Shown here: positions 53,593 to 59,027 of the stretch, in pieces | Layout of the letters: the number at the start of each line of letters is the position of its first letter | Position numbering within the stretch: position 1 is the first letter of the stretch | Assembly (NCBI GenBank): GCA_937884755.1 | Contig: CAKZYJ010000390.1 | Location: forward strand, 1 to 59,027 | Direction: 5' to 3' | From: an uncultured Flammeovirgaceae bacterium | GTDB taxonomy: Bacteria > Bacteroidota > Bacteroidia > Cytophagales > Cyclobacteriaceae | DNA: 59,027 bases | The notes under the pieces: model-generated | Seen by the model: only the letters and a program-made list of their open reading frames with translations | Databases searched by the model: none | What the model was told of the DNA's origin: nothing | Translations under genes and position numbers: made by a program

Positions 53593-54124
53593 AGTCAAAG
53601 GGTTGATAATCAGTAGTTAATAGGCAATCAGCGAACTGAAAACACCCAGATATAAGACATTGTTTTTCCTGATAAAGTTGCATCTCAACCAAAAACAACC
53701 CGATTGGACAAACAAGAATAGCCAAATCGTTACTGCGTAAAGTCAAAAAATTCATTATCAATGAGGGGGTAGCTTAACCGATAATAATAGCTAGGCCCCT
53801 ACTGTCTTTTAAATGAAATAAAAATAAACAGGCCAGTATTTAGGGGTAATATGGTCATGTAGCTTCTCCCAGCCAAGGAATCTCCGTTACCTTTTACAAC
53901 CGTTTTAAATAATGTGCCTTAGCTCGATTTTACCATTTCGGAAAATTCAAATCACTGAATAAGGGCGAGGAGTTTGTGTGAAAGTAGAAACATTCCCAAA
54001 AAAATACCTCAATCCATAACTCTCTTTTTGCCTCAAATAACCAGTAGCTTAAATAGCTTACTAGATTAATTCCTCCTTGATTAGGAAAAAAACGCCATAA
54101 CTGACTTTTGAAAGTAGTAGTTAG
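53593..54124. other. 532-bp intergenic region without visible features
   Basis: Between the DUF697 gene start and the alpha/beta hydrolase stop I see no gene, tRNA-like fold, strong hairpin or repeat. All ATG-initiated frames checked in it on the plus strand close within a few codons. It must contain the DUF697 promoter, but no exact TAnnTTTG element stands out. Confidence 0.5.
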
Positions 54125-55099
54125 CTACTGAAGCTTGTCAAGCAAAAAAGAGGTGATACTCTCCACTAGGCCGTCGGTCAAGGGTAAATCCGGATTGCTG
54201 TAGGCGGCCAGATTGGTTTGAGGATCAGTTGGAGCAGTTTTAAGTACGTGGTTCATTTCGTTGATGATCGCCAGTTCGGCTTTAGGCTGCGATTTGGCCA
54301 GCCGTTGGGCTTCCTTTACTTTTACTTGCAAATCGGTAGTGCCCTGCACAACCAATACGGGTTGGGTTAGCTCCTGAATAATATCTGAGGGACGGTATTT
54401 AAACCAGGAAATAAGATAAGGCTGCACACTCGGACGAAACAGAGCCATCATAGTTTGACTTACCGAATCTAACACCTGCCCTTGCTGCAACGAAGTGATA
54501 ATTGCATTAGCTTCGTTCTTTACAAAATCCGGTTGAGGGGCTAACTGCTCCAGTATGAGTGAATCGGCTGGTTGGGCCATGCCCGCTACGGAAATATAAG
54601 CATCCGTTTGGGCCTCCCTCGCGGCTAACATACCAATCAAGGAACCTTCGCTGTGTCCTAGCACAATAATCTGCGAGAAGCGCTCGTTCTGCCGCAGTTG
54701 TTCTATCCAGTCCACGGCGTCGCCCACATAATCTTCAAATCGCAGCGAGTCTTCTGATTGTACTGCGCTCTTACTAGCGGCTATGCCTCTTTTGTCGTAT
54801 CGCAATGAGGCGTACCCGTACTGGGCCAGCGAGTCCGCCAGCATCTTTAATGAATTGTTCTTACCAGGTAGTAGCCGGGTGTTTCCGTCACGGTCGGTAG
54901 GGCCAGAGCCGGAAACAAAAAGGACCACTGGCACCGGGGCGGGTTTATCGGGTAAAGCCAGCGTTCCGTGCAGCGTTCCGGTCGCCATGGTCAGCGTTAC
55001 TTCCTCTTCGGTAGTGTTATTTTGCGCATGCGCTTTTCGTTGATCGGCCATAGGTAGTAAAAAAATCAGTAGCCAAAACGTAGTGCGGAGATCAATCAT
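54125..55099 (-). CDS. Secreted alpha/beta hydrolase (serine aminopeptidase S33-type)
   Basis: A 324-aa protein with a signal peptide ending near KAHAQN. The nucleophile elbow GHSEG has Ser150; the oxyanion strand VVLFVSGSGPTDRDG lies near 58-72; the acid (VVQGTTDLQVKVKEA) and histidine (INEMNHVLKTAP) complete the triad. Similar proteins are esterases, peptidases or acyl hydrolases. It begins 21 bp after the stop of the SdpI-like gene and so is probably the third gene of the SdpR/SdpI operon. Confidence 0.9.
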   Translation of the reverse strand: MIDLRTTFWLLIFLLPMADQRKAHAQNNTTEEEVTLTMATGTLHGTLALPDKPAPVPVVLFVSGSGPTDRDGNTRLLPGKNNSLKMLADSLAQYGYASLRYDKRGIAASKSAVQSEDSLRFEDYVGDAVDWIEQLRQNERFSQIIVLGHSEGSLIGMLAAREAQTDAYISVAGMAQPADSLILEQLAPQPDFVKNEANAIITSLQQGQVLDSVSQTMMALFRPSVQPYLISWFKYRPSDIIQELTQPVLVVQGTTDLQVKVKEAQRLAKSQPKAELAIINEMNHVLKTAPTDPQTNLAAYSNPDLPLTDGLVESITSFLLDKLQ

Positions 55100-55120
55100 A
55101 GGTTAGGTTTTCAACTTTAC

Positions 55121-55795
55121 TCACTTTGTATCTACTGCGCCTTGCTGACGTATCTTCCGGTACAGTAAGTATGAATAAAACGTAGGTACTAACGCTAATA
55201 TTAGCGTTACGGCGATAAACAACATAAAATAAGCAAAAGAGTCCCAGAGAAATACAAAGATCAGCAGCACTAACGCACCGGCTACCCACAATTTACCCCC
55301 AAACCGATGCACCTGTCGCCATATCTCTGGGTACTCTAGCGTCCAGGGAGTACGGATTCCAGCAAAGTAGTTGGGCGGAAACTTGCTCATAACATTACCA
55401 AGGATCAGGTATAGCAGAATAATTGCCACTTTCACAATTAGCAGAAGATTAACTGTGTAGCCTGCTCCGTTAAGAATAATACCACCAAACACAATAGCCA
55501 AGAAACCCATTACTGCAATACGGACCACCCGCAAGGGTTTTAGTATTCGCTCAGCGTTACGTTTGGGATCAATGTAAGGAATTATAGCCAGGATGGTGTA
55601 AACAAATATCCCAACACCTAGGAGCGTGTAGAGCAGTTTTGTTTTGGATTGGTGACTGTCCAATTCTCCCCAGATATTCCATCGGGTAGGTACTTGATCG
55701 GGTAACTGGTTCCAGTACGCCCACAGCATAATAACTGGTGCAATCAGTAACAGTAAGGCTAACCAATCTTTCTTCAAAAATTCTAGTGTCTTCAT
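55121..55795 (-). CDS. SdpI-family immunity-like membrane protein (DUF1648 + SdpI)
   Basis: A 224-aa protein with about six membrane helices. Residues 10-60 carry the DUF1648 signature (LPDQVPTRWNIWGELDSH), and residues 110-215 the SdpI domain (NVMSKFPPNYFAGIRTPWTL, VHRFGGKLWVAGALVLL). In Bacillus subtilis, SdpI confers immunity to the SdpC toxin and relays its signal to SdpR; in Bacteroidota, SdpI homologues occur without an SdpC toxin, as here. It overlaps the upstream ArsR-type gene by 4 bp. Confidence 0.9.
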   Translation of the reverse strand: MKTLEFLKKDWLALLLLIAPVIMLWAYWNQLPDQVPTRWNIWGELDSHQSKTKLLYTLLGVGIFVYTILAIIPYIDPKRNAERILKPLRVVRIAVMGFLAIVFGGIILNGAGYTVNLLLIVKVAIILLYLILGNVMSKFPPNYFAGIRTPWTLEYPEIWRQVHRFGGKLWVAGALVLLIFVFLWDSFAYFMLFIAVTLILALVPTFYSYLLYRKIRQQGAVDTK

Positions 55796-56079
55796 GATGA
55801 TTGTTTTTTAGTAGTTGGTTTTGGGGTTTGGTGCAAATCCATGAGCCAGCTTATCACTTCGTCCAGCACCGATGTGTTGAGAGTATAATTTACGTACTGT
55901 CCTTTTTTGTTGGCAAATACTAAGTCGGCTTGTTTTAGTAAGTCCAGATGATACGAGATACTGGGTTTACTGATATGAAAGGCATCGGCAATCTCCCCGG
56001 CCGTTAGGTCCTTTTCCTTCAGCATTTCCAGTATCTGCCGCCGGATGGGATCGTCCAATGCTTTGAATAATTTTTTCAT
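55792..56079 (-). CDS. SdpR-like ArsR-family autorepressor
   Basis: A 95-aa winged-helix protein: FKALDDPIRRQILEMLKEKDLTAGEIADAF (given in parts as the helix region) and HISKPSISYHLDLLKQADLVFANKKGQYVNYTL for the recognition helix and wing. It lacks the cysteine metal motifs of ArsR sensors, as expected for SdpR-type autorepressors. It is followed by the SdpI-like gene with an ATGA overlap, and a TTAGAT-N4-ATCTAA inverted repeat lies 7 bp upstream of its start, a likely autoregulatory operator. Confidence 0.93.
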   Translation of the reverse strand: MKKLFKALDDPIRRQILEMLKEKDLTAGEIADAFHISKPSISYHLDLLKQADLVFANKKGQYVNYTLNTSVLDEVISWLMDLHQTPKPTTKKQSS

Positions 56080-56085
56080 TAGATA

Positions 56086-56104
56086 ATTAGATAAACATCT
56101 AAAT
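56086..56104. promoter_or_regulatory. Candidate operator of the SdpR-like repressor
   Basis: ATTAGAT (56086-56092), AAAC, ATCTAAAT (56097-56104): a 6-bp perfect inverted repeat TTAGAT-N4-ATCTAA with flanking A/T, placed 7 bp upstream of the start codon of the ArsR-type gene. The position fits autorepression. The same core occurs before rhaI. Confidence 0.6.
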
Positions 56105-56160
56105 ATTAATACGTAGGAATTTCTGATTAGTTATACCATAGGCTTTAATTTCACAAAAAG

Positions 56161-57744
56161 CTAATGAATACTCAAAGGCTTACTGCCATCCAGACTAATA
56201 GTTTGATTGTCTAGCACTACGAAAGGAATTCCCTGTTTCACCCATTGGTTGAGCAAACCGGTGGGTGGAACTACCTCAAACGACAGCGAACCTAGCACCA
56301 AATCTACATCACCGTCACCGTTCAGGTCACCTGCGTCCATCACCAGCCATCGGCCCGCCATACTTTCTTTAAAAGTAGATGCGCTAAATGAATTATCCCC
56401 TTGATTTTGCAGATAAACAAACCCGGCTTGGGGTGTAGTTTGATAGTCAGGAAAGAATGAAATAGCGGCAATGTCCAGGTCACCGTCTTGATCATAATCG
56501 GCGGGTAAGGCCCGGTAGGCTCCCGGTAGCGGATAAAACAGTGATTGTTCAAACTGGTAGTTGCCATCATTGGTAAAATAATAAATACCGTGGTAGGGCT
56601 TCAGCACAGGAGGGTAATCAGCGTTGTCTCCGGCGGTGTACACAATATCTTCGTCCCCGTCTTCATCAACGTCTATCAGTAACATGGAACTGGACCCGTA
56701 GGAGGAGGGAAAACGTAATATGGCTTGCTCCTGAAACTCGTCTTCACCCTGGTTGATGTACGCGAAAATCCCTTCATCACCCTGGCCGAATAATGCAATC
56801 ACGTCGGACAAACCATCCTGATTGATGTCGCGTACGTAGGCGGCAGTAGCCCCGGGTTGCTGCCGTAAAGTAATTTGCTGAAAACCACCGTCAATCTGCT
56901 GCTGATAGTAGTATAACCCGCCCAGCCATTTTCCGAATTCACAGACTAGCAAGTCGGGCAGTCCATCCTGGTTAAGATCAGTCACAGTAGTATGTACCGG
57001 TCGTTGTAGGTTATCTAGTAGTACCATAGGGCTTTCGGTAGTAAGGCGGGGTAGGGCCATTACCAAACCCTTAGGATGGTCGGTTGGTGAGAAAGAACCC
57101 ATTACGGTAAGTAACAGTTGCTCGGCTGAAATCTCCAGACTCACTCCACCTTCTTTAACATTAGCGGCTTTCTGTAGATTAAGGTCGGAATAGAACTGGT
57201 AGAGGCGTTTACTGTTGGCATCGCCTACAAAGAGTTGCTGCTGGTGAATTTTGGCTAAAGTGGTACTAGGTGGTGAAAGCCGGATTGAAGGAAACCGGGT
57301 TACAAACTGCGGCAGTTCTGGCCTTATCTCCGGAACTTCTACCGAAAGTGACTCAGGTGCATGTGTCAGGTAGTACGACTGAATAGCTTCCCATTTCTCC
57401 GGTTCAATTACTGGCTGTTCTGGATAAATACCGGCTTGTTCTACTCGCTCCCCACCGATACCACTTTCAAATAAGCTTGACCGGATACTATCGTTCGGAA
57501 AAATTCCTAACCGATACCCCATACGGGGAAGAACATAGGTTTGCCAGGTATCTCGCGGTAGCAGATCTGGCTCAGGGTACAGATGACAACCAGCACAGTA
57601 CTGCTGCGATAAAGTGTACCCTACCGACAGGGTATCAGCCGGAGTAGCTTCCGAAACAGTTTCGCTTACCGACTGGCAGCCAACCAACCAGCAGTAAAAT
57701 ACTATGCTCACTAGCGCGTAATGTCTCCATTTGAACGTAGCCAT
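56161..57744 (-). CDS. Cytochrome c-like plus FG-GAP/VCBS repeat lipoprotein
   Basis: A 527-aa lipoprotein (lipobox LVGC, C23). A heme-type motif CAGCH at 50-54 is followed by LYPEPDLLPRDTW and a short cytochrome-like region to about 125. The rest is a propeller of FG-GAP repeats with calcium-binding loops DLNQDGLPDLL, DINQDGLSDVI, DVDEDGDEDIV, DYDQDGDLDIA and DLNGDGDVDLV. Proteins of this type occur near carbohydrate loci in Bacteroidota and Planctomycetes, but their function is unknown; electron transfer combined with carbohydrate or protein binding is an inference. It is a single gene between the SdpR operon and the MscL-like gene. Confidence 0.85.
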   Translation of the reverse strand: MATFKWRHYALVSIVFYCWLVGCQSVSETVSEATPADTLSVGYTLSQQYCAGCHLYPEPDLLPRDTWQTYVLPRMGYRLGIFPNDSIRSSLFESGIGGERVEQAGIYPEQPVIEPEKWEAIQSYYLTHAPESLSVEVPEIRPELPQFVTRFPSIRLSPPSTTLAKIHQQQLFVGDANSKRLYQFYSDLNLQKAANVKEGGVSLEISAEQLLLTVMGSFSPTDHPKGLVMALPRLTTESPMVLLDNLQRPVHTTVTDLNQDGLPDLLVCEFGKWLGGLYYYQQQIDGGFQQITLRQQPGATAAYVRDINQDGLSDVIALFGQGDEGIFAYINQGEDEFQEQAILRFPSSYGSSSMLLIDVDEDGDEDIVYTAGDNADYPPVLKPYHGIYYFTNDGNYQFEQSLFYPLPGAYRALPADYDQDGDLDIAAISFFPDYQTTPQAGFVYLQNQGDNSFSASTFKESMAGRWLVMDAGDLNGDGDVDLVLGSLSFEVVPPTGLLNQWVKQGIPFVVLDNQTISLDGSKPLSIH

Positions 57745-57792
57745 AGCGACGAAACTACGACAAAAGGTGAAAACTTCCAGATTAAATTTGTG

Positions 57793-58011
57793 TTAGCTGC
57801 TGGTAGTTTGTTTCTTCAGTAAATCACGAATTTCTGATAGTAGTTGAATGTCCTTCGGAGTAGAAACGTTGGCTTCTTTTTCGTCTTCGGCTTTTCCTAC
57901 CAACATAGAAACAATTTTGTTGAAAGCTGATCCGATGATAATACCAATGGTCAGAGTGACCACATTGCCCTTCACGGCCAATTCCTTAAAATCCTGAATG
58001 AAATTCTTCAT
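57793..58011 (-). CDS. MscL-like protein lacking TM2 (72 aa)
   Basis: A 72-aa protein whose N-terminus ([19 protein letters not shown], then [15 protein letters not shown]) matches MscL from its amphipathic S1 helix through the pore-lining TM1. Its C-terminus ([15 protein letters not shown]) matches the cytoplasmic helical bundle of MscL. Normal MscL is about 130-145 aa; here the periplasmic loop and TM2 (about 60-65 residues) are missing, and TM1 is joined to the tail by a short charged linker ([15 protein letters not shown]). The frame is clean, with a normal start and stop. It may be a natural mini-version, an accessory subunit, or the product of an in-frame deletion in an mscL gene. Confidence 0.75.
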   Translation of the reverse strand: MKNFIQDFKELAVKGNVVTLTIGIIIGSAFNKIVSMLVGKAEDEKEANVSTPKDIQLLSEIRDLLKKQTTSS

Positions 58012-58110
58012 GGGTTCTGGTTAGTGGTGAAATAATGTTCGAAGCACCAATAAGCCAGAATTGTTTGCGATACTACTTAGACTATAGTCTTGTGGATGAA
58101 GAGTGAGAGA

Positions 58111-58917
58111 TCAGGGTTCCCAAGCGATAGTGTTCAAAATCATCTGTGCGATTTTAGGATTCTCATAGTCGGCAGGGGTCTCGCCAGGCAAGATGTAGAT
58201 GATGTGACCCTGACCGTAAGGTTTTAGCCATACCGCCCGGTCCTGCATAAACAGTTCGCCGTTGCGGGGATCGTAGTACTTCAGCCCACAGAGTACGGTT
58301 TTCTCCCGACCGTCGGTGAACTTATGGTTCATGTAGACCTCAGTTTTTGGCAGCGAGATGCTAGGAAACTGTCCTTCGGCGGCGGGTCCGTCGGATGATA
58401 CGTAGCTCACGGTTGGCCCCCACTCTATATTATAATTGGTGATATAGTGGTGCTGATTAAGGTTGACCAGAATCAGGGTAATACCGTTTTCGCCGTCGTG
58501 GTACCAACCGTAGCCTTCGCCGGGTTTCACGGGGTAGCGCGAGAATTCAGGATGATCCAGTTGTATGCCTAAAAAGTCGAAGTAAAACTCGTTACGAGCT
58601 TTACCGCTGCTAATGGAATGGTGCAGACACACGTATTTGCCTCCTACCTCAGTATAGTCAATAATGGCTCGCTCAGCAGTTGCTTCTAACTTGCCGTGAA
58701 TAAACCCAATAACCGCCTGATAATCAGTCATCAATTCCGGTAGATTCGCCTGATCTACAATGTCTACCTCCAGATTTCCAGTGGTTTCCAAAAACTTGCT
58801 TAGCACTTCTATCTGTGGCATTTCGTCCTGTACCACCAATACCTTTTGAGCCAGGCTCATTGAACTGGACAGTAGAAACAGGAAAATGAGTATTGAGAGA
58901 CTTGTTTGGTAGCGCAT
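58111..58917 (-). CDS. Secreted ThuA-like protein
   Basis: A 268-aa protein with a signal peptide ending near SMSLAQK. The class I glutamine amidotransferase-like ThuA fold is suggested by KVLVVQDEMPQIEVLSKFLE, TDYQAVIGFIHGKLEATAE, GGKYVCLHHSISSGKARNEFYFDFLG (in parts) and a final GHIIYILPGETPADYENPKIAQMILNTIAW segment. ThuA-like proteins are linked to sugar metabolism in Bacteroidota and rhizobia; no activity is established. Its neighbour is the MscL-like gene, with a 99-bp gap. Beyond 58918 the window shows no further gene. Confidence 0.8.
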   Translation of the reverse strand: MRYQTSLSILIFLFLLSSSMSLAQKVLVVQDEMPQIEVLSKFLETTGNLEVDIVDQANLPELMTDYQAVIGFIHGKLEATAERAIIDYTEVGGKYVCLHHSISSGKARNEFYFDFLGIQLDHPEFSRYPVKPGEGYGWYHDGENGITLILVNLNQHHYITNYNIEWGPTVSYVSSDGPAAEGQFPSISLPKTEVYMNHKFTDGREKTVLCGLKYYDPRNGELFMQDRAVWLKPYGQGHIIYILPGETPADYENPKIAQMILNTIAWEP

Positions 58918-59027
58918 AATGATAGAGGGTTTAGGGGTGAAGGTGCGGGGTTAACAGTTACAGGTTAGAGGTTGTCTATGCCTGAAATAGGTTGACCGAA
59001 TTTGCGGTATAAACCTAGCGTTAAAAA

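Noticed and set aside
53593-54124. tRNA or small RNA gene in the long gap
   Set aside because: No cloverleaf or terminator-like hairpin could be found by eye.

Overview
The window looks like chromosomal DNA of a marine, polysaccharide-degrading member of the Bacteroidota, most likely Cytophagales. Evidence: a SusC/SusD pair inside a long glycan-utilisation operon, many lipoproteins with short C-terminal lipoboxes, TAnnTTTG-type promoter elements, and ribosomal and EF-Ts proteins of Bacteroidota type. I see no rRNA, tRNA, CRISPR array, insertion sequence or prophage.

Region 1 (1-16973) is a polysaccharide utilisation locus (PUL). A long minus-strand operon runs from a sodium:solute symporter (TTG start at 15795) through an FAD-dependent oxidoreductase, SusC, SusD, a GH9-like enzyme with an N-terminal discoidin-like domain, a five-bladed propeller hydrolase, a GH117-type enzyme and a family S1 sulfatase, into an M14-type carboxypeptidase cut by the window edge. 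A divergent LacI-family regulator (15954-16973) faces the operon across 158 bp containing three LacI-type operators. GH117 plus sulfatase points to a sulfated, anhydrogalactose-containing galactan (agar or porphyran type). No endo-agarase is visible.

Region 2 (17151-26674) holds a GH115 enzyme and a clan GH-A glycosidase, preceded by a perfect palindrome that may be an operator. Upstream of them lie a DUF1501 protein, a planctomycete-type cytochrome protein (DUF1549/DUF1553) and a BNR sialidase-like protein.

Region 3 (26688-38190) is mostly housekeeping: fbp, dnaN, the rplM-rpsI-rpsB-tsf translation operon with its own promoter and terminator, an RluA-type pseudouridine synthase broken by one in-frame TAA, an AT-rich orphan gene, a PhoR/PhoB-like two-component pair, and divergent valS.

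Region 4 (38206-43848) has small membrane and secreted proteins (NTF2-like, TM2, DUF2752), an amidase, an aldo/keto reductase, a 431-bp low-complexity intergenic region and a class C beta-lactamase-like hydrolase with a clear terminator.

Region 5 (44063-48348) is an L-rhamnose-type catabolic cluster: RhaI-type isomerase, FGGY kinase, an NCS1/CodB-like permease broken by one in-frame TAA, and a 55-aa membrane protein whose start overlaps the permease stop.

Region 6 (48587-59027) has a multi-PAS histidine kinase, an endonuclease/exonuclease/phosphatase-fold protein, a DUF697 protein, an SdpR/SdpI-like pair with an alpha/beta hydrolase and a candidate operator, a cytochrome/FG-GAP lipoprotein, a 72-aa MscL-like protein lacking the second membrane helix, and a ThuA-like secreted protein.

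The points most worth checking are the two single-nonsense genes, the mini-MscL, the LacI operator array over the PUL promoter region, the ATTAGA inverted repeats at three sites, and the planctomycete-type module beside GH115.
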